7,168 bases of DNA from Bacteroidetes bacterium UBA4408. GTDB lineage: Bacteria; Bacteroidota; Bacteroidia; UBA4408. Shown piece by piece: positions 1-6,602 of the stretch. The translations under genes and the position numbers were made by a program. Under the pieces are notes generated by a model, which did not search any database, was not told where the DNA came from, and was given only the letters and a program-made list of their open reading frames with translations. The stretch covers positions 1 through 7,168 of the forward strand of contig DGQS01000140.1 of NCBI GenBank assembly GCA_002389785.1, written 5' to 3'. Each line of letters opens with the position of its first letter. Positions within the stretch are counted from its first letter, which is position 1.

Positions 1-909
1 AAAAAAATTTTACCAGCCCTCCTTCTTCTTAGCAATTTAGCTTTTTCACAAGGTCAACCTTGGTGCCAGCCGGGCGCTACATGGCATTACAGTGCAGCCG
101 GTTTACCAGGACATGGCTATCTTGTGCTTTCACATATTGGTACTACTCAAATCAACAATCAAATTTGCGATAATTTTAGTGCTACCCTGTATGTAACATA
201 TCCCTTGTTTAGTATATATCAACATTCAATTTTTAATACCTATATTGAAAATAATAAAGTGTATGCTTATTCAACCGGATTAAATTTCTTTTTTAAACTT
301 TACGACTTTGGGGCACAAGTTGGTGACTCATGGTATATTTATCCTAATTCACCGGGTTTTTGTGTTGAAGATAGTTCCTTGGTGCATGTAGATAGTATTT
401 CGCAATATATTAATGGAATCGATACCTTAAAAAAATTTCATGTAAGTTACTCACTTCCAATACCTGCTTACAGTTTTGGAGATAGCTTCATCGAAAAACT
501 TGGTGGCTCTAATTATTTATTCCCGGTATCTACAAACTGTCTATATGATGGTATAGATGCCAACCAATTGCGGTGTTATACTGATAGCAGTAATTGGTTT
601 TATCAAAATGCTGCTGTTGGTTCATGTATCCCTACAGCTATTAAAAGTCCTACTTCTACTAATGCTCAGTATAAACTAAGTGTTCTTCCCAATCCTGCAG
701 AGCGACAATTTAAGTTGCAAATACCTCTTGATTTTAATTGGAACAAATTGCAAATTTATAGTTCTAATGGGATAGAAGTGCTTACCTTTTCCAATACAAT
801 TCACCTTCAAGAGCTCCTATTAAGTCCCAATTTTAGTAAGGGTATATATTTTGTGAAAATTAGCAATGCATTTGGCGGGCAATTAACCACACATTTGATT
901 ATTAATTAA
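1..909 (+). CDS. Secreted protein with C-terminal T9SS type A sorting domain (5'-partial)
   Basis: The reading frame is open from base 1 to the TAA at 907-909 (302 visible residues). The first visible residues, KKILPALLLLSNLAFSQGQP, are a signal peptide lacking only its Met, so the true start is probably immediately outside the window; cleavage near S16/Q17 is likely. The last ~79 residues (visible 224-302) start with YKLSVLPNPAERQFKLQI, contain LQIYSSNGIEV and GIYFVKI, and end in a short beta strand. This is the Por secretion tail recognised by the type IX system, so the protein should cross the outer membrane and be surface-bound or released. The middle has features I recall from a recurrent Bacteroidota secreted family: YDFGAQVGD, VDSI..YINGIDTLKKF, IEKLGG, LRCYTD. 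No enzyme motif is visible and the function is unknown. Six or so cysteines in the exported part could form disulfides. Confidence 0.85.
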   Translation, partial: KKILPALLLLSNLAFSQGQPWCQPGATWHYSAAGLPGHGYLVLSHIGTTQINNQICDNFSATLYVTYPLFSIYQHSIFNTYIENNKVYAYSTGLNFFFKLYDFGAQVGDSWYIYPNSPGFCVEDSSLVHVDSISQYINGIDTLKKFHVSYSLPIPAYSFGDSFIEKLGGSNYLFPVSTNCLYDGIDANQLRCYTDSSNWFYQNAAVGSCIPTAIKSPTSTNAQYKLSVLPNPAERQFKLQIPLDFNWNKLQIYSSNGIEVLTFSNTIHLQELLLSPNFSKGIYFVKISNAFGGQLTTHLIIN

Positions 910-921
910 GAGTTTATTTCA

Positions 922-952
922 AGCCAAATGATATCAACCTTAAATATTGGCT
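922..952 (+). terminator. Weak hairpin after the T9SS cargo gene, possible terminator
   Basis: AGCCAA at 922-927 pairs with TTGGCT at 947-952 across a 19-base loop that itself contains the palindrome TGATATCA (929-936). It lies 13 bases after the stop codon, where a terminator is expected. The stem is only six pairs and the following bases are not a real T tract, so intrinsic termination here is a guess from position. Confidence 0.2.
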
Positions 953-1117
953 GCTTTCACTAAAATGTTCATTTTTTGAAATTACATATTATGCTGATCC
1001 GCTTTTATACATGAAATAAAATTAAAAGCAAAATATTACGATTTAGATGTGCGGTTAAATAGTTAGAATCAAAGGACTTAAACTAAAGGGATACTAAGAG
1101 GATTAATTAAAATATTG

Positions 1118-1157
1118 CTTTCGTGCCCTTAGCGCAAACTTTGTGTTCGTGGTTAAA
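1118..1157 (-). repeat. Degenerate short tandem repeat of the CACGAAAG/CGCAAAG type
   Basis: Read on the minus strand, the 40 bases break into four imperfect units of about 8-11 bases: accacgaa, cacaaagt, ttgcgctaag, ggcacgaaag, preceded by TTTA. On the plus strand this reads as CTTTCGTGC, CTTAGCGCA, CTTTGTGTT and then CGTGGTTAAA. Such runs ending in GGTTAAA are, from memory, widespread in intergenic DNA of environmental bacteria, and their function is not established. The block is distinctly richer in G+C than its flanks. A lone GTGCGGTTAAA at 1049-1059 may be a remnant of another copy. Confidence 0.5.
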
Positions 1158-1209
1158 CTTGATGTTTTATAAACGTCGAATACAAGATTAAGCTACACCT
1201 ATAAAAATA

Positions 1210-1230
1210 AATTGTAAGTATGGTACAATT
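1210..1230. promoter_or_regulatory. Inverted repeat, possible operator upstream of the BatA/vWA gene
   Basis: AATTGTA (1210-1216) and TACAATT (1224-1230) are perfect 7-bp arms around a 7-base spacer. The spacing would suit a dimeric DNA-binding protein and the site lies about 100 bases upstream of the predicted promoter. The arms are AT-rich, so a chance match is quite possible. Confidence 0.2.
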
Positions 1231-1309
1231 GCAAATAAACAAATTAAATATCATAAAATAGACAGGATATTTATAACTGTTAAGAGTTTATAAAAAAGAA
1301 AACAGTCCA

Positions 1310-1337
1310 TTTGCTTCTTAAATATTTTTTACCTTTG
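1310..1337 (+). promoter_or_regulatory. Bacteroidota-type promoter for the BatA/vWA-dihydroorotase-like operon
   Basis: TACCTTTG at 1330-1337 matches the Bacteroidota -7 consensus TAnnTTTG exactly, and TTTG at 1310-1313 is a -33 candidate. The 16-base gap is slightly shorter than the usual spacing. Initiation would be expected around 1341-1345, so the transcript would have almost no leader before the ATG at 1345. Confidence 0.55.
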
Positions 1338-1344
1338 AAGCCCT

Positions 1345-3399
1345 ATGCAGTTTATTTATCCCGGCTTTTTGTTTGCCCTTTCAGCACTTGCAATTCCATT
1401 AATAATTCACCTTTTTAACTTTCGAAAATTCAAGCGTATTTATTTTACCAACGTAAAATTTTTGCGTGAAATAAAACAGGAAACCCAATCTAAATCAAAG
1501 TTGCGCCATTTGTTAGTGCTACTTAGTCGCATGCTTGCGATTAGTTTTTTAGTGTTGGCTTTTGCGCAACCTTATTTACCTGTTAATAATTCTACCATCG
1601 CTAGTGGCTCAAAAGTCATCAGTATTTTTGTCGACAATTCATTTAGCATGGATGCACTTGGTAACGCTGGAACCTTGCTGGAAGAAGCTAAAAAAAACGC
1701 CAGCCAAATTGCAGCGGCCTATGCATCGAGCGATCGCTTTCAATTACTCACAAACGATTTTGAAGGAAAGCACCAGCGATTGTTAACCCGCGACGAATTT
1801 TTGCTGGCCTTGCAAGAGGTGAAGAGCTCTGCTTCTGTTAAATCTATTCAGGAAATACTTAGTAGACAAAGCGATTTGCTCAATTCAGGAGACGCTAAAA
1901 ATAAATTCAGCTACCTTATTTCAGATTTTCAAAAATCCAATTTCAATTTCGAAAATCTACACTCTGATTCCGGCATTCAGGTTAGCTTACTTCCCTTGAT
2001 TTCAAAAACCATTGCCAATGTTTCAATTGACACCTGCTGGTTTGAAAGCCCTACACGACAACTTAACCATCCGGAAGTTTTGCATGTGCGCATTACGAAT
2101 GCTTCTGAAAATGAACTTGAAAATGCTCCGATTAAACTACTGATAAATAAAAAACAAAAAGCCCTAGCCAGCTTTAGTGTTGAGGCCAATTCAACAGTGC
2201 AGGTTGATCTTACATTTACTTGCAAAGAAAGCGGTTTGCATGCAGCACAATTACAACTAAACGATTATCCAGTGAGCTTTGATGATACTTATTTTTTCAG
2301 TTTCGATATAAATTCAAAAATAAAAGTGGTAAGTATTTCGGAAGAACCTGGTGTTTCGCCAATCTCCAATCTATTTGATAAGGATTCAGCATTTAGTTTT
2401 GTTTCCCTTTCGCAAAAAAACATGGATTACAATGCACTTACAACAGCCAATTTAATTGTGCTCAATGAGTTAAAAAGTATTTCTTCGGGACTGGCGCAGG
2501 AAATAAAAAGACGCATACTGTCAGGCGGCAGCTTGTTAATTTTTCCTGCACCCTTAATTGACCTGGCAAACTACCAAAGCTTTTTAAGTTCACTTCCTGC
2601 CAATTATTTTACCCATTTAGATACTGCAAATACACGTGTCGATAAGGTGAATTATGGCCACAATATCTACAACGATGTTTTTGATAAAAGCAAAAAAATA
2701 CCGCAGTCGATTGATTTACCGGTTGTTTATACGCATTATTCAATAAACCAAGCAACTCGTTCAAATTTCGAGTACTTGATGAAACTACAAAATGGGGAAC
2801 ATTTTTTAGGCAAAAATTCAGTTGGAAAAGGTAAAGTTTATGTATCAGCCGTTGGACTCAATACCGACTTTAGCAATTTTAGTAAACATGCCATGTTTGT
2901 TCCAACCATGTATAAAATAGCTTTGTATAGCAAGCCTTATCAACAAATAGCTTATACTATTGGTAAACATGAAACGGTAGAAATTGAAACTCCATCGAGT
3001 ACTACGGAGGCGGTTTTTCATGTAAAAAACAGCGGTGATTCCTTTGATATGGTACCCGAAGTGAAGCAACAGCCGGAAGGCACTAGATTAGTTTTACACA
3101 ATCAGCTGAAACAGGCCGATACCTATCTTTTGAAATTAGAGAATGATACAATTGGAGGCTTTGCCTTTAATTATAACCGAAAAGAATCTGCCCTAAATTG
3201 CTATTCTGTTGAATCGCTTATTGATGTTATTTCACAAAAAGGCTATTCAAATTTTTCACTACTTTCGGGAAGTGAGAAAGGAATCACTGCATCATTAAAA
3301 GAAATAAATCAAGGAAAGCGCTTCTGGAAATGGTGCCTAATTGCAGCACTTTTCTTTTTAGCTGTTGAAATTACTTTACTACGAATTTGGAAAAAATGA
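1345..3399 (+). CDS. BatA-domain / vWA membrane protein
   Basis: This 684-residue protein belongs to the BatA-type (aerotolerance-related) family. The N-terminus (1-80) is the BatA double-transmembrane domain: helix 1 about 5-24 (FLFALSALAIPLIIHLFNF), a basic loop with FKRIYFTNVKFLREI, then helix 2 about 55-77. A vWA domain follows (about 90-220), with a MIDAS-like D97-x-S99-x-S101 in FVDNSFSM and the family's SDFQ at 193-196. Residues about 240-325 look like an Ig/CARDB-type beta domain. Residues about 326-530 resemble the class I glutamine-amidotransferase-like fold seen in such proteins, with no catalytic Cys-His pair that I can identify. A final helix (661-681) ends in RIWKK. The bulk is probably periplasmic. 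The start suits the family N-terminus and lies just after a good promoter. The stop overlaps the next ATG, implying translational coupling. The molecular role of these proteins is not firmly known. Confidence 0.85.
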   Translation: MQFIYPGFLFALSALAIPLIIHLFNFRKFKRIYFTNVKFLREIKQETQSKSKLRHLLVLLSRMLAISFLVLAFAQPYLPVNNSTIASGSKVISIFVDNSFSMDALGNAGTLLEEAKKNASQIAAAYASSDRFQLLTNDFEGKHQRLLTRDEFLLALQEVKSSASVKSIQEILSRQSDLLNSGDAKNKFSYLISDFQKSNFNFENLHSDSGIQVSLLPLISKTIANVSIDTCWFESPTRQLNHPEVLHVRITNASENELENAPIKLLINKKQKALASFSVEANSTVQVDLTFTCKESGLHAAQLQLNDYPVSFDDTYFFSFDINSKIKVVSISEEPGVSPISNLFDKDSAFSFVSLSQKNMDYNALTTANLIVLNELKSISSGLAQEIKRRILSGGSLLIFPAPLIDLANYQSFLSSLPANYFTHLDTANTRVDKVNYGHNIYNDVFDKSKKIPQSIDLPVVYTHYSINQATRSNFEYLMKLQNGEHFLGKNSVGKGKVYVSAVGLNTDFSNFSKHAMFVPTMYKIALYSKPYQQIAYTIGKHETVEIETPSSTTEAVFHVKNSGDSFDMVPEVKQQPEGTRLVLHNQLKQADTYLLKLENDTIGGFAFNYNRKESALNCYSVESLIDVISQKGYSNFSLLSGSEKGITASLKEINQGKRFWKWCLIAALFFLAVEITLLRIWKK

Positions 3400-4670
3400 A
3401 CCTTCTAATTAAATCAGCGGTAATTGTAAATTCTGATTCCAAATGGAACGGAAAAAAAGTTGACCTGTGCATCAAGGATGGCATTATAAAATCCATTGCT
3501 CCAGAATTAAAACCGGAGGAAAATGCACAGCTTATTGAAATACCTAATTTGCATGTTTCTATAGGTTGGTTCGATATGCAGGTAAATTTGAATGATCCGG
3601 GTGCTGAAATAGCAGAAGATTTATTGAGTGGATGCAAAGCTGCTGCTGCCGGGGGATTTACCGGTATTGCTTGTTTTTCATCCGATATAAGTCCTATTCA
3701 AAGCAAAGCTGCTATTGAGTATATACAATCTAAAACACAACGTGAAGCAGTTGAGGTTTATCCGGTTGGAGCGCTTTCACAAGATTTAGCAGGAAAAAAC
3801 ATGAGCGAAATGTACGATATGCATTGCGCCGGAGCAATTGCATTTTCGGATAATAAACATTCAATTAAGGATGCAGGTTTACTTTCACGCTCCTTATTAT
3901 ATGCTAAAGGTTTTAATGGCACAATCATTCACTTTCCGGAAGATGAAGCATTGGCTGGAGGTGGCAAAATGAACGAAGGTGAAATGAGTACACGACTCGG
4001 AGTTAAAGGAATTCCTGCATTAGCCGAAGAATTAATGGTGGCGCGTGATCTTGCACTTGCCGAGTATCATCAAACTTCTATTCACCTTTCACCGATTTCA
4101 ACTTCAGGTGCGGTAGCCCGTATACGGGAAGCAAAAAGTAAAGGAATAGCTGTTACTTGTGGAGTTGCCGTTCACAACCTGATTGCACAAGATAGCGATT
4201 TGGCCGATTTTGATTCTAATTACAAAGTAAAACCAGCCTTGCGCACGAATAACGATTGTGAAGCATTGTGGCAGGGCCTTGCTGATAATACGATAGACGT
4301 AATCTGCAGTGATCATACTCCCCAAGTTATTGAAAACAAGGAACGTGAATTTGAATACGCTGCTGATGGAATGATTGGACTGGAAAGTTTTTATGGATTG
4401 CTTAATTCTTCTAAACAACAACTTGGTTTACTTAATTTGATTAATAAATTTTCTGAAGCACCTCGTAAATTGCTGCAGTTAGCAATTCCCAAACTAGCTG
4501 AAAATGAAAGTGCTAATTTAACTTTATTCGTACCCGATACTGTTTGGACATTTACAAACTCACACATTCAATCAAAATCTAAAAACACCCCATTTATCAA
4601 TAAGCAGCTAAAGGGACGGGTATATGGCATTATCAATAAAAATAGCTTTATCAAAAATCATCTTCTTTAA
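3396..4670 (+). CDS. Dihydroorotase-like amidohydrolase homologue, probably catalytically inactive
   Basis: This 424-residue protein aligns along its length with type I dihydroorotases, the third enzyme of pyrimidine synthesis. Family signatures are clear: AAAAGGFTG, GAIAFSD (D152), GGGKMNEGEMSTRLGVKGIPALAEELMVARD, VKPALR, DVICSDHTP (D306) and GMIGLES. The key sites are lost, however. The HxH metal pair in D-x-H-x-H-x-R-x-P-G reads D60-M-Q62-V-N64-L-N66-D-P-G, so both histidines and the substrate arginine are replaced. The PNT substrate loop reads SSD (95-97). The metal-binding His of HVST is P233 in SPIST. It therefore resembles non-catalytic dihydroorotase homologues such as PyrX/PyrC', which in some bacteria support aspartate transcarbamoylase. 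No pyrB is visible here. ATG 3396 is preferred over in-frame TTG 3387 because it makes the ATGA overlap and begins the family's MNLLIKSAVIVN strand. Its pairing with a vWA membrane gene is discussed under findings. Confidence 0.85.
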   Translation: MNLLIKSAVIVNSDSKWNGKKVDLCIKDGIIKSIAPELKPEENAQLIEIPNLHVSIGWFDMQVNLNDPGAEIAEDLLSGCKAAAAGGFTGIACFSSDISPIQSKAAIEYIQSKTQREAVEVYPVGALSQDLAGKNMSEMYDMHCAGAIAFSDNKHSIKDAGLLSRSLLYAKGFNGTIIHFPEDEALAGGGKMNEGEMSTRLGVKGIPALAEELMVARDLALAEYHQTSIHLSPISTSGAVARIREAKSKGIAVTCGVAVHNLIAQDSDLADFDSNYKVKPALRTNNDCEALWQGLADNTIDVICSDHTPQVIENKEREFEYAADGMIGLESFYGLLNSSKQQLGLLNLINKFSEAPRKLLQLAIPKLAENESANLTLFVPDTVWTFTNSHIQSKSKNTPFINKQLKGRVYGIINKNSFIKNHLL

Positions 4671-4689
4671 CTGACTTTTTCCAGTTAAA
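4666..4689 (+). terminator. Hairpin overlapping the stop codon of the dihydroorotase-like gene
   Basis: TTTAACTG (4666-4673) and CAGTTAAA (4682-4689) form a perfect 8-bp stem with an 8-base loop. The left arm includes the TAA stop. A short AATTTT follows but no proper T tract. It could attenuate or end transcription, or protect the 3' end, before the separate promoter of the next gene. The stem has only two G-C pairs. Confidence 0.3.
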
Positions 4690-4697
4690 AATTTTAG

Positions 4698-4705
4698 TAA
4701 ATTCG
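4698..4705 (+). promoter_or_regulatory. Candidate -7 element for the HU-SPOR gene
   Basis: TAAATTCG differs from TAnnTTTG at one position and is followed by CA, as often seen in this phylum. Initiation would fall near 4710, giving a leader of about 12 bases before ATG 4723. No convincing -33 TTTG is present; only a T run at 4676-4680 lies near that position. Confidence 0.35.
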
Positions 4706-4722
4706 CAGTAGGTTTAAAAAAG

Positions 4723-5847
4723 ATGCTAGGAAAATACATCAGTAATTTATTAATAGAATACGATTGCGTAATCATTCCCGACTTTGGAGGATTTGTTGGA
4801 ATTTACGCACCTGCTCGCATTCATCCTACCCAACATAGTTTTGAACCTCCATATAAAAAAATTGCCTTCAATAAAAACTTGTCAACCAATGATGGATTGC
4901 TGGCAAATGCCATTGCTTCTGATTTATCCATTTCATTTAATGAAGCAACTTTATGGATTGAACAAGAAGTTCTACGCATTGAAATTCGCCTAGCAAAAAG
5001 AGAAAAAGTTGAATTAGCTGGAGTAGGAACACTATATAACGATATTGAAAATAATCTTCAATTTACAGCTGATACTACAATTAATTATTTGCTCGATTCG
5101 TTCGGATTATCAAGCTTTCAGTCGCCTGCAATTAAACGAGAAAATTTTACGGAGCGAATTGAAAAACAATTTAAAGACAGACCTCCAATACCTATTCCTG
5201 TTGCAAAAAAAGTTTCAAAAAAAACTTGGCAACTTGCAGCGCTTATCCCAATTTTATTGCTGCTTATAGTAGTTCCATTCAAACTTAATTTGGTAAATAA
5301 GCTAAATACCTCAGCCAGCTCATTTAGTCCATTTTACGAACACGACAAACCAGTTTATATTGAACGAACTCAAGTTTCAACACTGCCAAACACTATTTTT
5401 AAATCTAGTGTCGAACTTGCATTAAATGCTACTGATATTAGCTATATTGCACTAACCGACGACAATTCAAAAACGATTCCGGTAAAACCTGAATTGATGA
5501 TAGAATCTACTCAAGATGAAAAGTTAATTGAACATGCTTCAGTTGAACCAATTGGTGGCAATGCAAAAAATTCTAACTCAAATACAGAGCCCTTGAGCAG
5601 TAGGCCTTCCAATTATGTTAAAACGGGTTCTTATTCGCTAATTGCCGGATGTTTCAAGGAAAAAGAAAATGCATTGGCTTTAATTACTGAATTAAAAGCA
5701 AAAGGTTTTAATGCAGGTTTGGCGGGTCAAAATAGCCAAGGTTTATATAGAGTAAGTTACCACACATTTGCCGATCGATTTTCAGCCGAAGCTGCCAAAG
5801 AAGAGTTAAAATCAGAGAATCCTGATATTTGGCTAATGAAAAACTAA
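4723..5847 (+). CDS. HU(CCDC81-like)-SPOR domain membrane protein
   Basis: The 374-residue protein has three parts. Residues 1-60 (MLGKYISNLLIEYDCVIIPDFGGFVGIYAPARIHP) match the bacterial CCDC81-like HU domain, and about 61-125 look like the partner HU-like half, with AGVGTLY (99-105) resembling the GxGTF turn of HU/IHF. After a basic, proline-rich linker, one helix (about 169-186, WQLAALIPILLLLIVVPF) crosses the membrane. A low-complexity Ser/Asn/Thr spacer leads to a SPOR domain at 303-374 (SYSLIAGCFKEKENALALITELKAKGFNAGL...YRVSY). SPOR domains bind septal peptidoglycan stripped of stem peptides, so the C-terminus should be periplasmic and the HU part cytoplasmic. The layout suggests a link between DNA or a cytoplasmic partner and the division site; DNA binding itself is inferred from the fold. 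It follows the upstream operon after 52 bases and probably has its own promoter. Confidence 0.85.
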   Translation: MLGKYISNLLIEYDCVIIPDFGGFVGIYAPARIHPTQHSFEPPYKKIAFNKNLSTNDGLLANAIASDLSISFNEATLWIEQEVLRIEIRLAKREKVELAGVGTLYNDIENNLQFTADTTINYLLDSFGLSSFQSPAIKRENFTERIEKQFKDRPPIPIPVAKKVSKKTWQLAALIPILLLLIVVPFKLNLVNKLNTSASSFSPFYEHDKPVYIERTQVSTLPNTIFKSSVELALNATDISYIALTDDNSKTIPVKPELMIESTQDEKLIEHASVEPIGGNAKNSNSNTEPLSSRPSNYVKTGSYSLIAGCFKEKENALALITELKAKGFNAGLAGQNSQGLYRVSYHTFADRFSAEAAKEELKSENPDIWLMKN

Positions 5848-5890
5848 GGCTTGTCAATTATTAAATGACGAGTACACCCTTCGATTTTAA

Positions 5891-5921
5891 ACTAAAAAAT
5901 ACTTCATTTCTTATTTTTAGT
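5891..5921. terminator. Bidirectional hairpin between convergent genes
   Basis: ACTAAAAA (5891-5898) and TTTTTAGT (5914-5921) form an 8-bp stem around a 15-base loop in the 91-base gap between two convergent genes. The arms are A- and T-rich, so each strand also carries T runs, and on the plus strand CTTCCCTTTTTATT follows. The position fits a shared terminator, but the stem has little G+C. Confidence 0.4.
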
Positions 5922-5938
5922 CTTCCCTTTTTATTGTA

Positions 5939-6343
5939 CTATTTTACTTCAAGCATTCCAAGTTTAACTAATTCGGAATACTTACCTTCTAAAATATAGA
6001 CATTTAAAAAACCCGCGTTGGTGAGAAGATCAGCGGCTTGAGCTGCTGCTGTTATTGCTTCGGCATACACATATACATTGTCTTCTCGCTTTCTATTCTT
6101 CAATACACCAGGCAATGATGCATTGGCTATGATTAGGTTTATGGCGCCTTTAAGATGCCCTTTGGCAAACAAGGAAGGCTCCCTTACATCTATAAGCAAA
6201 TTCGTACTCTTACATTTATCTTTAAATACAGCCGCCGAAAAAACCGTGTATTTAGGCGTATCATTTTTTTCAATTTCTTGTGCAGATACATTTCCTGCTG
6301 AAATTAATAGTGCAAGAGTAGCTGCTATAACTTGTTTTCTCAT
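5939..6343 (-). CDS. Exported rhodanese-like domain protein lacking the catalytic cysteine
   Basis: The protein has 134 residues. A signal peptide (1-21, MRKQVIAATLALLISAGNVSA, with AxA-like cleavage before QE) sends it to the periplasm. A single rhodanese domain follows: LLIDVREPSLFAKGHLKGAINL (49-70), then DNVYVYAEAITAAAQAADLLTNAGF (88-112) and a final YILEGKYSELVKLGM. In active sulfurtransferases the middle segment reads VYCxxGxRSxxAAxxL. A gap-free alignment puts A94 at the cysteine and A99 at the arginine. The only cysteine, C44, precedes the DVRE strand and cannot be the nucleophile. Sulfur transfer is therefore not expected; a binding or structural role is more likely. It is transcribed towards the HU-SPOR gene and away from the DUF6580 gene. 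I found no clear TAnnTTTG element upstream on this strand. Confidence 0.8.
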   Translation of the reverse strand: MRKQVIAATLALLISAGNVSAQEIEKNDTPKYTVFSAAVFKDKCKSTNLLIDVREPSLFAKGHLKGAINLIIANASLPGVLKNRKREDNVYVYAEAITAAAQAADLLTNAGFLNVYILEGKYSELVKLGMLEVK

Positions 6344-6424
6344 GTATGGGTTAATTTGAATAATAAATGATTTAATGAATTATTGTTTTCTTGTTTTCGA
6401 TTCGAATTACATCCTTTTTGTATT

Positions 6425-6443
6425 TTGCATACATTGTATGCAA
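6425..6443. promoter_or_regulatory. Perfect 19-bp palindrome, probable operator in the divergent intergenic region
   Basis: TTGCATACA (6425-6433) and TGTATGCAA (6435-6443) are exact inverted copies around a single T. The site is 82-100 bases before the rhodanese-like start (minus strand) and about 75 bases before the -7 element of the downstream plus-strand gene. Symmetry of this length with a one-base centre looks like a dimeric regulator site; as RNA it could only form an 8-bp stem with a 3-base loop. Which gene it serves is unknown. Confidence 0.45.
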
Positions 6444-6518
6444 GTTCAGTTAATAGCTAATTTCCAAATCACTCTATTACCTGATGTAATGATATTCTAA
6501 AAGTATATCTTTTTTTTC

Positions 6519-6526
6519 TACTTTTG
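6519..6526 (+). promoter_or_regulatory. Bacteroidota -7 promoter element for the DUF6580-type gene
   Basis: TACTTTTG matches TAnnTTTG exactly. Initiation would be near 6531-6533, giving a leader of about 70 bases. No good -33 TTTG lies upstream; the region 6491-6518 is AT-rich with a run of eight Ts. Confidence 0.5.
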
Positions 6527-6549
6527 CTCAACTAAACGAAAAATGTTAA

Positions 6550-6574
6550 TCAGTACTTAATTTAATCCTACTGA
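6550..6574 (+). other. Small dyad in the leader of the DUF6580-type gene
   Basis: TCAGTA (6550-6555) can pair with TACTGA (6569-6574) over a 13-base loop. A competing pairing of ATTTAAT (6560-6566) with ATTAAAT (6583-6589) closer to the start codon is also possible. The leader matches no riboswitch class I recognise, and the AT-rich composition makes chance pairing likely. Confidence 0.2.
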
Positions 6575-6602
6575 ATTACCAAATTAAATACTTAAAAAAG
6601 AT

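Larger units (their letters stand above)
910..1344. other. 435-base intergenic region without a recognisable gene
   Basis: The stretch is very AT-rich with frequent stops in all frames, and I find no credible small ORF or structured RNA. It holds a weak hairpin just after the upstream stop codon, a degenerate repeat at 1118-1157 with a possible stray copy of its end at 1049-1059, a 7-bp dyad at 1210-1230, and a promoter at 1310-1337 for the downstream gene. The rest, including 953-1048 and 1060-1117, shows nothing I can interpret. Confidence 0.7.

Noticed and set aside
124..126. GTG as the start of the first gene
   Set aside because: The same frame is open back to base 1 and encodes a clear signal peptide, so the gene begins just left of the window.
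1276..1306. ACTGTT/AACAGT inverted repeat upstream of the BatA gene
   Set aside because: Six-base arms 19 bases apart in AT-rich DNA are expected by chance.
3387..3389. In-frame TTG start for the dihydroorotase-like gene
   Set aside because: ATG 3396 gives the standard ATGA overlap and the family-like N-terminus; TTG would only add three residues.
4104..4421. Minus-strand ORF inside the dihydroorotase-like gene
   Set aside because: It lies wholly within a well-supported conserved coding region and its product shows no recognisable domain.
6078..6359. Plus-strand ORF of 93 codons opposite the rhodanese-like gene
   Set aside because: The minus strand encodes a signal peptide and a recognisable rhodanese fold across the same bases; the plus-strand frame has no family features.
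6491..6517. GATAT/ATATC stem followed by eight Ts as a terminator
   Set aside because: The stem is five A/T-rich pairs, no plus-strand gene ends upstream, and it abuts an exact TAnnTTTG promoter element.
6527..6602. Cobalamin or other known riboswitch before the DUF6580-type gene
   Set aside because: The leader is too short and AT-rich and lacks the conserved B12-box type sequence.
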